From positions 1 through 64,000 of the forward strand of contig PBNO01000014.1 of NCBI GenBank assembly GCA_002723155.1: a stretch of 64,000 nucleotides of DNA, read 5' to 3'. This document shows positions 46,585-54,646 of the stretch, one piece after another. The notes below the pieces were generated by a model. It worked only from the letters and a program-made list of their open reading frames with translations. It was not told the DNA's origin and searched no databases. This DNA is from Ponticaulis sp. Lineage in GTDB: Bacteria > Pseudomonadota > Alphaproteobacteria > Caulobacterales > Hyphomonadaceae. The position numbers and the translations under genes were made by a program. Numbering within the stretch: the first letter of the stretch is position 1; the number at the start of each line of letters is the position of its first letter.

Positions 46585-47454
46585 TTGGCCCCCTACGACG
46601 ATCGCGACGGCTATATCTGGATGGATGGGGAATTCGTGCCGTGGCGGGATACGAAAGTACACCTGCTGACGCACGCCCTCCATTACGCATCTTCCGTTTT
46701 TGAAGGCGAGCGCGCTTACAATGGTGTGATTTTCAAATCTCGTCAGCACTCTGAACGCCTGCATAATTCTGCGAAGATTATGGGCTTCGACATCCCGTAC
46801 ACGGTCGACCAGATCGAAGACGCAAAAAAAGAAGCTCTGGCGCGTTCAGGCCTTGAAAGCGCTTACATCCGTGCGATTGCATGGCGCGGTTCTGAAATGA
46901 TGGGCGTGTCTGCACAGCAGAACACAATCCACCTCGCAATTGCGGTCTGGCATTGGGGCGACTATTTCGCAGACAAGATGAAAGGCATCCGCCTCACTCA
47001 CGCACAATGGCGTCGTCCGGCTCCGGACACTGCGCCATGCCACGCGAAAGCTGCTGGCCTCTACATGATCTGTACGCTCTCCAAACATGCTGCGGAGAAA
47101 GATGGATATGCTGATGCGCTGATGCTGGATTATCGTGGTCAGGTCGCGGAAGCGACTGGCGCGAACATCTTCTTCGTTCGTGATGGTGCGATTCACACGC
47201 CAACACCTGATTGCTTCCTGAACGGTCTGACCCGTCAGACGGTTATCGGTCTCGCCAAAGAGCGCCAGATTGAAGTCATTGAACGCGCGATCATGCCGGA
47301 CGAGCTGTCGACATTCTCAGAGTGCTTCATCACCGGCTCGGCAGCCGAAGTGACGCCTGTGTCCGAGATTGGCGAGCATATCTACAAGCCGTCAGACATT
47401 TCCCAGTACATGGTGGATGACTATTCCAATCTGGTTCGGGGCGTGAAGGTCTGA
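46585..47454 (+). CDS. ilvE: Branched-chain amino-acid aminotransferase
   Basis: 289-residue fold-type IV PLP enzyme doing the last step of Leu, Ile and Val synthesis and the first of their breakdown. Signs are YIWMDGEFVPWRD near the N-terminus, HALHYASSVFEGERAYNG, the PLP-Lys in APCHAKAAGLYM, EATGANIFFVRDG and the glutamate-family block ITGSAAEVTPVSEIG. The start is TTG at 46585, two residues before the conserved YDDRDG region; no ATG fits as well. Divergent from the MarR operon, with a strong terminator. Confidence 0.94.
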   Translation: MAPYDDRDGYIWMDGEFVPWRDTKVHLLTHALHYASSVFEGERAYNGVIFKSRQHSERLHNSAKIMGFDIPYTVDQIEDAKKEALARSGLESAYIRAIAWRGSEMMGVSAQQNTIHLAIAVWHWGDYFADKMKGIRLTHAQWRRPAPDTAPCHAKAAGLYMICTLSKHAAEKDGYADALMLDYRGQVAEATGANIFFVRDGAIHTPTPDCFLNGLTRQTVIGLAKERQIEVIERAIMPDELSTFSECFITGSAAEVTPVSEIGEHIYKPSDISQYMVDDYSNLVRGVKV

Positions 47455-47480
47455 TCCGAAGCAGAACTGAAAACAAGAAA

Positions 47481-47505
47481 GGCGAGCCAAGCGGCTCGCC
47501 TTTTT
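47481..47505 (+). terminator. Intrinsic terminator after ilvE
   Basis: GGCGAGCC (47481-47488), loop AAGC, GGCTCGCC (47493-47500), then TTTTT. Confidence 0.93.
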
Positions 47506-47865
47506 CTTTGTGGAAGTCGGGTGGTCTTCCCTATCCAGGCCGGATCCTCGTGAAATCAGGCATTATATGTTCTTCAGAAAAAGTTGGCGGCCGGTGACCC
47601 GGCCGCCAGTGATCGGAGCGTATCCCGTCTCCTGAATGAACGAAAACACGTTTACCTTTCAAAAGTTAATAGGGTGCCAATAAAACGTGTCGAAACCGTG
47701 CTTTATTAAGTTGTATATACTGCTAACGCGACTGATTCTCATAATTTATGTATTAAAAACAGATATGTAATGTCAGATTATGTTCCTGACTTTGTAAGTA
47801 TGTTTTTTTCAGAAACGTGCAGAAAGAGGTGCGACGGATAACCGCAAAATATTTAAGGCCGAAAC
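47506..47865. other. Gene-free stretch between ilvE and clpB
   Basis: About 440 bases lie between the ilvE terminator and clpB. The left part holds a GC-rich perfect hairpin with a minus-strand T-run (47577-47608) and a minus-strand promoter beyond it, read here as a possible small RNA. From about 47695 to 47865 the sequence is AT-rich with no convincing ORF; then comes the heat-shock promoter of clpB. Confidence 0.55.
47577..47659 (-). ncRNA. Candidate small RNA, minus strand
   Basis: TTCGAC (minus strand, 47694-47689), 17 bases, TATTAA (47671-47666) would start a transcript near 47659. It runs about 80 nt and ends in the perfect stem TGGCGGCCGG (minus, 47608-47599) / CCGGCCGCCA (47594-47585), then ACTTTTTCT. 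An intrinsic terminator pointing away from any ORF on that strand argues for a non-coding transcript. No family recognised. Confidence 0.45.
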
Positions 47866-47893
47866 CTTGTGTGGTAAAAATAGCACACCATGT
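47866..47893 (+). promoter_or_regulatory. Heat-shock (RpoH) promoter of clpB
   Basis: CTTGTGT (47866-47872), a 13-base spacer and CACCATGT (47886-47893) match the sigma-32 consensus CTTGAAA-N13-CCCCATNT closely. It lies 52 bases upstream of the clpB start. Confidence 0.75.
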
Positions 47894-47945
47894 TTGTTGG
47901 GAGCTTGTCGCATTCCGCGGCAAAGAATTTTCAAAGAGTTGAGCC

Positions 47946-50573
47946 ATGAACCCAGAAACTTATACAGAGCGCGCCCGCGCGATCATTCAGGCTGCTCAAT
48001 CCTCCGCGCTTGCGGCGCGCCATCAGCAATTCACGCCGGAGCATCTGCTCAAGGCGATGCTGGAGGATAAAGACCAGCTTGCTGCTAACCTGATTACGGC
48101 CTCCGGTGGACGCGCCGATCTGGTTCGATCTTCTGTTGATGAAGCCCTGACCAAGCTGCCGGCTGTGTCCGGTGGGAATGGTCAGATCTATCTCGCCAGC
48201 GAAACTGCGCAGGTTTACCAGACCGCCGACAAGGATGCGAAAGCCGCAGGGGACAGCTTTGTCACTGTGGAGCGCATGCTAATCGCAATTGCTAAGACAC
48301 AGTGTAAGGCGGCTGATGCTTTACGGTCTTCCGGTGCAACGCCGGAAGGTCTCCAGCAGGCTGTCGACAAGTTGCGTCAGGGGCGGACAGCAGACAGTGA
48401 AAACGCTGAGGAAGGCTATGAAGCGCTTAAGAAATATGCGCGCGACCTCACTGAAGATGCCCGTTCCGGCAAGCTCGATCCGGTCATCGGACGTGATGAG
48501 GAAATTCGCCGCACTGTGCAGGTGCTTTCCCGTCGTACAAAGAACAACCCTGTGCTCATCGGTGAGCCGGGTGTCGGTAAAACCGCCATTGCAGAAGGTC
48601 TCGCCCTGCGCATCATCAACGGCGATGTGCCTGAAAGCCTGAAGGATAAACGCCTTCTCGCGCTGGATATGGGCGCGCTGATTGCCGGTGCGAAATTCCG
48701 TGGTGAGTTCGAAGAACGCCTGAAGTCTGTGCTCAACGAGGTGCAGACTTCCGAAGGCGAAATCGTACTTTTCATTGACGAGATGCACACACTGGTCGGT
48801 GCCGGAAAATCTGATGGTGCGATGGATGCATCCAACTTGTTGAAGCCTGCTCTTGCACGTGGTGAGCTTCATTGTGTGGGTGCGACGACGCTCGATGAGT
48901 ATCGCAAATATGTCGAGAAAGATGCGGCGCTGGCCCGTCGCTTCCAGCCTGTCTTCGTTGACGAGCCGACAGTGGAAGACACGATCTCCATTCTGCGCGG
49001 CCTGAAAGACCGCTATGAAGTACACCACGGTGTGCGCATTTCTGACGGCGCGATTGTGGCGGCTGCGACGCTCTCCAACCGTTACATCACGGACCGCTTC
49101 CTGCCAGACAAAGCCATCGACCTGATGGACGAGGCAGCATCGCGCCTGCGTATGCAGGTCGACTCCAAGCCGGAAGAGCTGGACGAGATCGATCGCCGCC
49201 TGATGCAGCTCAAGATCGAAGCCGAAGCGCTGAAGAAAGAAAAAGACGAAGCGTCTCAGGACCGGCTCGAAAAGCTGGGTTCGGAAATCTCCGAACTTGA
49301 GACGAAGTCAGCTGAACTCACGACAGCATGGCAGGCGGAGAAGCAGAAACTGGCCGGATCTACCGAAGCCAAGAAGAAGCTCGACCAACTGCGTGCAGAG
49401 CTTGCTGGCGCTGAACGTCGTCAGGACTGGGGCCGCGCAAGCGCGCTGAAATATGGTGAAATTCCTCAGCTCGAACAGCTGGTGAAGGACGCTGAAGCGC
49501 GTGATAGCGACGGCGCTGCTGCCGAAGAAGGTCTGGTGTCTGAAGTCGTGCGATCTGAAAACATCGCTCAGGTCGTCTCCAAATGGACGGGCGTGCCTGT
49601 CGACAAGATGATGGAAGGCGAACGCGAAAAACTGCTTCGTATGGAAGATGAGCTTCGCAAGCGCGTTGTTGGTCAGGAAGAGGCGTTGTCTGCCGTGTCT
49701 AACGCTGTGCGTCGGTCGCGTGCAGGTTTGCAGGACCCGAACCGTCCGATTGGTTCATTCCTGTTCGTTGGTCCGACCGGTGTCGGTAAAACCGAGCTTA
49801 CGAAGGCGCTTGCCGGCTTCCTGTTTGATGATGAGCAGGCGGTGCTGCGCCTCGATATGTCGGAATACATGGAGAAGCATGCGGTCAGCCGCCTGATTGG
49901 CGCGCCTCCGGGCTATGTCGGTTATGATCAGGGCGGTGCGCTGACAGAAGCGGTACGTCGCCGGCCTTATCAGGTGGTTCTGTTTGACGAGGTCGAGAAG
50001 GCCCATCCGGACTTGTTCAACGTGCTGCTCCAGGTGCTTGATGATGGCCGCCTGACTGATGGTCAGGGCAAAACGGTCGACTTCAAGAACACGCTGATCA
50101 TCATGACGTCAAACCTTGGCGCAGATGCTCTGGCGAATGACGACAGTGATGACGAAATCTCTGACGGTGCACGGGAATCCGTGTCTGCGGCGATCCGGTC
50201 TCACTTCCGTCCGGAGTTCCTGAACCGTATCGATGAGACCGTGTTCTTCAAACGCCTTGGTCGCAATGAGATCGACCGGATCGTGGACATTCAGGTCGAC
50301 CGTCTGGCACGTCTGCTGGCAGATCGTCAGATCACGATTGATCTTGATCAGGCCGCTAAGACCTGGCTTGCGAACCGTGGCTATGACCCGATCTATGGCG
50401 CGCGTCCGCTCAAACGGCTCATTCAGCGCGAGCTGCAGGACCCGCTTGCCCGCCTGATCCTCGAAGGCAAGGTGAAGGATGGGGAGACTGTGAAGGTCTC
50501 TGCAGAGGCTGGTATGCTCGAACTCAACGGCATGCCCGGCTCAATGGTGAAGGGCGAACGCGCAGTTAGCTAA
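47946..50573 (+). CDS. clpB: Disaggregase chaperone ClpB
   Basis: 875-residue Hsp100 AAA+ protein that pulls proteins out of aggregates with DnaK. The N-domain starts [29 protein letters not shown] (in parts). First AAA module has Walker [14 protein letters not shown] near residue 206. A long coiled-coil middle domain spans about 405-530 ([29 protein letters not shown]), the mark of ClpB rather than ClpA/ClpC. Second AAA module has [12 protein letters not shown] near residue 609, and [13 protein letters not shown], the pore loop. Preceded by an RpoH promoter, followed by a terminator. Confidence 0.98.
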   Translation: MNPETYTERARAIIQAAQSSALAARHQQFTPEHLLKAMLEDKDQLAANLITASGGRADLVRSSVDEALTKLPAVSGGNGQIYLASETAQVYQTADKDAKAAGDSFVTVERMLIAIAKTQCKAADALRSSGATPEGLQQAVDKLRQGRTADSENAEEGYEALKKYARDLTEDARSGKLDPVIGRDEEIRRTVQVLSRRTKNNPVLIGEPGVGKTAIAEGLALRIINGDVPESLKDKRLLALDMGALIAGAKFRGEFEERLKSVLNEVQTSEGEIVLFIDEMHTLVGAGKSDGAMDASNLLKPALARGELHCVGATTLDEYRKYVEKDAALARRFQPVFVDEPTVEDTISILRGLKDRYEVHHGVRISDGAIVAAATLSNRYITDRFLPDKAIDLMDEAASRLRMQVDSKPEELDEIDRRLMQLKIEAEALKKEKDEASQDRLEKLGSEISELETKSAELTTAWQAEKQKLAGSTEAKKKLDQLRAELAGAERRQDWGRASALKYGEIPQLEQLVKDAEARDSDGAAAEEGLVSEVVRSENIAQVVSKWTGVPVDKMMEGEREKLLRMEDELRKRVVGQEEALSAVSNAVRRSRAGLQDPNRPIGSFLFVGPTGVGKTELTKALAGFLFDDEQAVLRLDMSEYMEKHAVSRLIGAPPGYVGYDQGGALTEAVRRRPYQVVLFDEVEKAHPDLFNVLLQVLDDGRLTDGQGKTVDFKNTLIIMTSNLGADALANDDSDDEISDGARESVSAAIRSHFRPEFLNRIDETVFFKRLGRNEIDRIVDIQVDRLARLLADRQITIDLDQAAKTWLANRGYDPIYGARPLKRLIQRELQDPLARLILEGKVKDGETVKVSAEAGMLELNGMPGSMVKGERAVS

Positions 50574-50600
50574 CGCCTTTTGCGAAAGCCACTTCAGAAG

Positions 50601-50629
50601 CGCCCTGTTCGAACGAGCAGGGCGTTTTT
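50601..50629 (+). terminator. Intrinsic terminator after clpB
   Basis: CGCCCTG (50601-50607) and CAGGGCG (50618-50624) with inner pairs TTCG/CGAG, followed by TTTTT. Confidence 0.88.
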
Positions 50630-50633
50630 CTGT

Positions 50634-51077
50634 TCAGGGTGTTTCAACCGCTGACGTAATCTTCTCCAGCATGCGTACGATCTCGTCCTGCTCTTCGGGC
50701 GTAAGTGCGGAGAGCATCGTATTCATGTTGGCGAGATCCTGCCGGATGATTGCAGAGAGCATGTCATTGCCGGTTTCGGTCAGGCGATGGGCTTTTGAGC
50801 GCTTGCTTGTCGGGTGCGGAGTGCGCTCGACAAGCCCTTGCTTGACGAGCCTGTCCATAACCGCCTGCTGCGTCGTTGGGACGACACCCAGAAACCGCGC
50901 GACATCTGCGGCGGATGTGTCCGGATAATCTGCCAGATAGCGCAGGGTCTGAAAGTCCAACGGATTGTAACGCATGCGTCCTTCCGCCGACGGATACTGT
51001 TGTTCGTCGACGGTAAAAATACGCAGCAATGTATTCACGCTCTGAAGCAGGCTCTGTGCGTTACGGCTTGTCATCAA
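50634..51077 (-). CDS. MarR-family transcriptional regulator
   Basis: 147 residues, winged helix with LDFQTLRYLADYPDTSAADVARFLGVVPTTQQAVMDRLVKQGLVERTPHPTSKRSKAHRLTETG (in parts). Divergent from a lipoprotein gene at 51164, with a large palindrome between them (51097-51117) that carries a TATAAT on each strand, so it probably represses both itself and that gene. Inducer unknown. Confidence 0.9.
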   Translation of the reverse strand: MMTSRNAQSLLQSVNTLLRIFTVDEQQYPSAEGRMRYNPLDFQTLRYLADYPDTSAADVARFLGVVPTTQQAVMDRLVKQGLVERTPHPTSKRSKAHRLTETGNDMLSAIIRQDLANMNTMLSALTPEEQDEIVRMLEKITSAVETP

Positions 51078-51096
51078 TGCAGCTCACAATTTTATG

Positions 51097-51135
51097 ATTA
51101 TACGAAGTTCGTATAATTATTGTACGTTCTTCGTA
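51097..51135. promoter_or_regulatory. Palindromic operator with two overlapping -10 boxes
   Basis: ATTATACGAA (51097-51106), G, TTCGTATAAT (51108-51117) is a perfect dyad. Each end reads TATAAT on its own strand: plus 51112-51117, minus 51102-51097. A degenerate second site TACG-N5-CGTA (51123-51135) is centred 22 bases further, two helical turns. Likely bound by the adjacent MarR protein; this is inference. Confidence 0.6.
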
Positions 51136-51163
51136 TTTTTAATCAGGCGGAGAGGGTAAGTCG

Positions 51164-51781
51164 ATGAAAACTATGTCCCGGACAATTGCGACAGGTATCT
51201 TGGCGGTCACTATGGCGGCGTGCAGCGCGAATATCGCGCCTCCCGACGTGCCACCGACATTTACGGGCGAGGCGCCAGCCATACGTGATGGCCAGTATGC
51301 GGAATATGAAACGCGCCGCGTCTTTAACGCGCCTCTGGTCCCACTTCGTGACTTCATCGAGAGCGAACAGCGCATTGTCGGCGCGATGGAAGAGACCGAT
51401 CAGATCCGCAAGCCGGTCGACGTTGTCGTGGTGCACGGAGAATGGCCGGAAGAGGGCTCTGTGCGTCGTCTTGAGTTTTCGGATGGCCATTTCGCGATGG
51501 AGCGTGTTCTGGAAAACGATTTTCCAACGCTCTTCCGATATCAGGTCTGGAATTATACGAGCGCAGCGGGGCAGAACCTGGATTATGCGTTGGGCCAGCA
51601 GGCATGGCGCGAACTGCCAGATGGTCGTAGCGAACTTGTATGGACTTACAGGCTGAAACCTAACGCCTGGTACAAGCACCACTTTATCCAGCAGTTCGTA
51701 TCAAACGATATGCGACCTCTCATGGACAATGCACTGGATACTGTCGTGGAACAGGCGCACGCGCATTTCGGGGGGGAGTAG
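51164..51781 (+). CDS. Putative lipoprotein, SRPBCC-like
   Basis: 205 residues. Signal with lipobox: TGILAVTMAACSAN. The body (YAEYETRRVFNAPLVPLRDFIESE..., LEFSDGHFAMERVLEN, FRYQVWNYTS, ELVWTYRLKPN, and a long C-terminal helix) has the look of an SRPBCC/polyketide-cyclase fold that binds a hydrophobic ligand. Fold assignment is from pattern only. Divergent from the MarR gene and probably repressed by it. Start 51164 follows AGGCGGAGAGGG. Confidence 0.6.
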   Translation: MKTMSRTIATGILAVTMAACSANIAPPDVPPTFTGEAPAIRDGQYAEYETRRVFNAPLVPLRDFIESEQRIVGAMEETDQIRKPVDVVVVHGEWPEEGSVRRLEFSDGHFAMERVLENDFPTLFRYQVWNYTSAAGQNLDYALGQQAWRELPDGRSELVWTYRLKPNAWYKHHFIQQFVSNDMRPLMDNALDTVVEQAHAHFGGE

Positions 51782-51783
51782 CT

Positions 51784-52347
51784 TCACTCCCCACTCAATG
51801 CGGCTTCGTATTCTTCGCGGGAGAAGCGCGGCAGAGAGCACTTCCAGGCACCATAGCGCCCGCCATTATTGCTCGCGAGGACGATAATGTCAGAATCGTC
51901 TGCATAGCTCACGCCGCACTGCGGATTACCTGGCATGCCTGTGTGAAGATAAATTTGGCTGGTTTGATCGCCCTTGAGAACATTGGAAATCGAGATACGC
52001 GAAATCGCACCGCCACCTTGCGGATATGGCGGTCGGCGCGGCGGCGGATTTTCGGCATAGAAATCGTCGCGAAACTCTTCGAGACGACGCGTGTCTTCGC
52101 CTGCTTCTACCGCTTCAACGTAAGCGGCCAGCGCGTTTGTAAAAACGCGTGAATATTCGAACATGGCCTCGCTCCCATCTTCAACAGGCAGTTGCCAGAC
52201 GTCTTCCACATGACCGAATGCAACAAAATCGAATTCATCTGCGTGTTCGGCTGCACCTGGATAAGGCGGGCAGGTGCACGCCTCTGCTATGCTTGAGACC
52301 GACAGAGCGGCAGCGCCCGCTATGATGAGCTTCAGGTGTGTCGACAT
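51784..52347 (-). CDS. Secreted Cys-rich protein, possibly TIMP-like
   Basis: 187 residues with a signal peptide (MSTHLKLIIAGAAALSVSSIAEA) and a mature start CTCPPYPGAAEHADEFDFVAFGHV. A Cys-x-Cys at the new N-terminus, followed by a beta strand ending GHV and a later VLKGDQTSQIYLHTG strand, is the pattern of the NTR/TIMP-like fold, where the first Cys can chelate metal. Two further Cys lie at CGVSY and WKCSLP. I treat this as a fold hint, not a function. Start 52347 is preferred over 52362 because GGGGGGA precedes it; that site is inside a terminator-like hairpin. Confidence 0.6.
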   Translation of the reverse strand: MSTHLKLIIAGAAALSVSSIAEACTCPPYPGAAEHADEFDFVAFGHVEDVWQLPVEDGSEAMFEYSRVFTNALAAYVEAVEAGEDTRRLEEFRDDFYAENPPPRRPPYPQGGGAISRISISNVLKGDQTSQIYLHTGMPGNPQCGVSYADDSDIIVLASNNGGRYGAWKCSLPRFSREEYEAALSGE

Positions 52348-52378
52348 AAAAAATCCCCCCATTCGCGAGAATGAGGGG
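52348..52378 (-). terminator. Terminator-like hairpin containing the next gene's RBS
   Basis: On the minus strand, CCCC-T-CATTC (52378-52369) pairs with GAAT-GGGGGG (52364-52355) around TCGC, with one mismatch, followed by ATTTTTT and the ATG at 52347. It would end the FKBP transcript, and its right arm is the ribosome-binding site of the next gene. Confidence 0.6.
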
Positions 52379-52441
52379 ACTACGACAATCGTCAGATGTC
52401 AAACGCGGGCGACAGTGTCACCGCTACGCAATCTGTTCAGC

Positions 52442-52870
52442 TTATGCGATCTCGACGAGTTCGAGCGCGAATGTGAGGTCTTCGCCAGCCAGACGGTGGT
52501 TTGCGTCCAGTGTCACTTCTGTCTCTGTGATCTCTTTGACAGTTACAACCATGACCTGACCGTCCGGGCCTGAGGCCTGAAGCTGGAGGCCGACTTCCAA
52601 AGGAATGTCTGCCGGGATGTTGTCGCGCGGGATGACCTGAACAGCGCGAGGGTCTGGTTGGCCATAAGCCTGATCAGCAGGAATTGTGACAGTTTTCTTC
52701 TCGCCAACCGCCATGCCTGTGACAGCTGTGTCAAAGCCTGGAATGACCTGACCGGATCCGACTGTGAACTCAAGTGGGTCACGTCCGGCGCTGGAGTCAA
52801 AGGTGGAGCCGTCATTCAGTGTGCCTGTGTAGTGAATGCGGACTTTATCGCCGGCTTTAGCTGCGGACAT
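52442..52870 (-). CDS. FKBP-type peptidyl-prolyl isomerase, SlyD-like
   Basis: 142-residue prolyl isomerase: GDKVRIHYTGTLNDGSTFDSSAGRDPLEFTVGSGQVIPGFDTAVTGM (in parts), then an inserted-flap domain (about 70-120) and return to VTLDANHRLAGEDLTFALELVEI, the order of SlyD. The His-rich metal-binding tail of E. coli SlyD is absent. No signal peptide, so cytosolic. The frame is open to 53017, but the ATG at 52870 begins the conserved domain. A terminator-like hairpin lies 64 bases downstream. Confidence 0.92.
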   Translation of the reverse strand: MSAAKAGDKVRIHYTGTLNDGSTFDSSAGRDPLEFTVGSGQVIPGFDTAVTGMAVGEKKTVTIPADQAYGQPDPRAVQVIPRDNIPADIPLEVGLQLQASGPDGQVMVVTVKEITETEVTLDANHRLAGEDLTFALELVEIA

Positions 52871-53030
52871 AGGAATTCCAATTCTGTTCGGAGGTGAATT
52901 TGCAAGGCTGCGCATCTGGCGCAGGTGCTTAAGCTCAGCGCAGAACCTAGTCATCGCGGGCGGCGCTGTGAACCCCCACAGGGCCGATAAATTCAGGCGA
53001 ATGCGGGCTGGCAGCAATATTAGGGCAATA

Positions 53031-53060
53031 AAAAACCCGTCGCGGAGTGACGACGGGTTT
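53031..53060 (-). terminator. Intrinsic terminator of the LytM-type peptidase gene
   Basis: AAACCCGTCG (53033-53042) and CGACGGGTTT (53051-53060) form a perfect stem; minus-strand reading continues TTTATTG. Confidence 0.85.
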
Positions 53061-53085
53061 CTTCAAATCGGAGTGTGACGGGTGT

Positions 53086-54510
53086 CTATTCGAGCGTCGA
53101 CTCTTCACCTTCTTCCAGTTGGGAAGAGCTGGCGAACAGGGTTTCTGTCTCGTTTACACCGCGAATACGGTCGATCTCGGCACGTGCTTCGTTGAACTCC
53201 TCAAGGAGAGGACCTTCAAGCTGACGACCTGTTGGCAGGTCGAGAGACATTGCGTTGATGTGGTTGCCGTTCTCCAGAACTTCATAGTGAAGGTGAGGGC
53301 CTGTAGAGGCGCCTGTGGACCCGACATAACCGATAATGTCACCTTGCTGGACGCGAACGCCGGAGCGAATGCCCGGGCCATAGCCGTTCAGGTGTGCATA
53401 AGCCGTCTGGAAGCCGTTTGCGTGGCGGATACGAACATAGTTGCCGTATGTGCCAAAGCGGGACGCGCGCTCAATGGTGCCGTTACCCGCAGCCATAACC
53501 GGCGTGCCGGTTGGTGCAGCGAAGTCTGTACCCTTGTGAAGGCGTGTATAGCCGGAAATCGGGTGTGTGCGATAGCCGAAGTTGGATGAAAGACGTGCGC
53601 CGTTGATCGGCGTTTTCATCAGGAACTTGCGTGCTGCTTCGCCTTCAGCGTCGAAATAGTCAGTAATGCCATCATCTGATGGTGTGAAGCGGTAGAATTC
53701 GCGGTCGGTCGCGTAACCGTCCAGTGCGGCGAACAGAATGTCGCCGCTGCGGATATAGTTGCCGCGCTCGTCGACATATTCTTCGAATACGATCTCGAAT
53801 TCGTCGCCAACGCGCATTTCGCGCTGGAAGTCGACGTCATAAGCGTAGATCTGAGCGAAATCGAAAACCTGCGCATCGTGCGCGCCAGCATCGAGTGCTG
53901 CTTCATAAAGGCTTGTCTGAACTGTGCCAGATACGCGGCGTGTCACCGGCATGAGGCGTGTGTGCAGTTCGTGCGCGGTAAAGCCGCCATCAGATGTGCG
54001 GGACACTACGAGGCTTGCTTCGGAAGCGTGCTTGAGTGTGAGGCCGATCAGGCGAACAGCGTCCGGGTCTTCTTCAGTTGGAGCAGCCTCAACGTGCGCC
54101 GTAACTTCAAGGCCAGGGCGAACGCGGCGCGGGTCGATAAACTCTTCATCATAGAGAGAGTAGAGCGCGGAGTTTGCTTCGGAGCGGCTGACGCCAAGGC
54201 GGTCCATCAGGTCTGTGAGGGTGTCACGCGGCTGAAGTTCGTCTGTGCGTTCGTAAGTCTGCGGGAGTGGTTCCAGTTCCTGAAACGACGTCAGGATGAG
54301 CTGAGGCTCATCCGGCGCTTCTGAAATCTGTGGCGCTTCAAGTGAAGCAAGATGAACATCGGCCTCTGTTGAAGGGGATGAAGTAAGAGCTGACCAGCTC
54401 ATTACGCCAATACCGCCAATTGCAATCGCTAATACACCGATTGAGAGTTTAAGCCGACCAGAACCTGATGTTTTGGTAGTTTCCGACTTTGGATCAAATA
54501 CTCCGACCAC
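53086..54510 (-). CDS. M23 (LytM-type) peptidoglycan endopeptidase
   Basis: 474 residues. An N-terminal membrane anchor (about 22-43, LKLSIGVLAIAIGGIGVMSW) follows a short cytosolic tail. A periplasmic LysM-like/OapA-like region comes next (PRDTLTDLMDRLGVSRSEAN, PGLEVTAHVE), then the M23 domain with zinc ligands in LHKGTDFAAPTGTPVMAAGNGTI (HxxxD) and HLHYEV (HxH), so it is probably active and cuts cell-wall cross-links. The frame extends to a GTG at 54546, but the GTG at 54510 has GGAG at proper spacing. Divergent from the ydbH-like gene with a spaced inverted repeat between. Single gene with a terminator. Confidence 0.88.
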   Translation of the reverse strand: MVGVFDPKSETTKTSGSGRLKLSIGVLAIAIGGIGVMSWSALTSSPSTEADVHLASLEAPQISEAPDEPQLILTSFQELEPLPQTYERTDELQPRDTLTDLMDRLGVSRSEANSALYSLYDEEFIDPRRVRPGLEVTAHVEAAPTEEDPDAVRLIGLTLKHASEASLVVSRTSDGGFTAHELHTRLMPVTRRVSGTVQTSLYEAALDAGAHDAQVFDFAQIYAYDVDFQREMRVGDEFEIVFEEYVDERGNYIRSGDILFAALDGYATDREFYRFTPSDDGITDYFDAEGEAARKFLMKTPINGARLSSNFGYRTHPISGYTRLHKGTDFAAPTGTPVMAAGNGTIERASRFGTYGNYVRIRHANGFQTAYAHLNGYGPGIRSGVRVQQGDIIGYVGSTGASTGPHLHYEVLENGNHINAMSLDLPTGRQLEGPLLEEFNEARAEIDRIRGVNETETLFASSSQLEEGEESTLE

Positions 54511-54572
54511 GTGGACACTCCGCTTTTTTGTGTAAAGAAAACACACTCACACGTAAAAATTCACTGGAAACG

Positions 54573-54628
54573 TTAACAATGAGCCAATTTATTCACGAAT
54601 TATGCCAATATAAATGGCTCATAGTTAA
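54573..54628. promoter_or_regulatory. Long spaced inverted repeat in a divergent promoter
   Basis: TTAACAATGAGCCA (54573-54586) and TGGCTCATAGTTAA (54615-54628) are 14-base arms with one mismatch, 42 bases apart (about four helical turns). They lie between the LytM-type peptidase and ydbH starts. Two sites for one regulator, possibly looped, is inference. Confidence 0.5.
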
Positions 54629-54646
54629 ACACTTCAGCGGCTGGGT

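Noticed and set aside
47753..47947. 64-codon minus-strand frame upstream of clpB
   Set aside because: It covers the heat-shock promoter, lacks a good ribosome-binding site and has no family likeness.
51097..51117. Similarity of the palindrome (TATACGAAGTT) to loxP arms
   Set aside because: There is no 8-base spacer or 13-base arm structure and no recombinase; it is explained by a divergent promoter operator.
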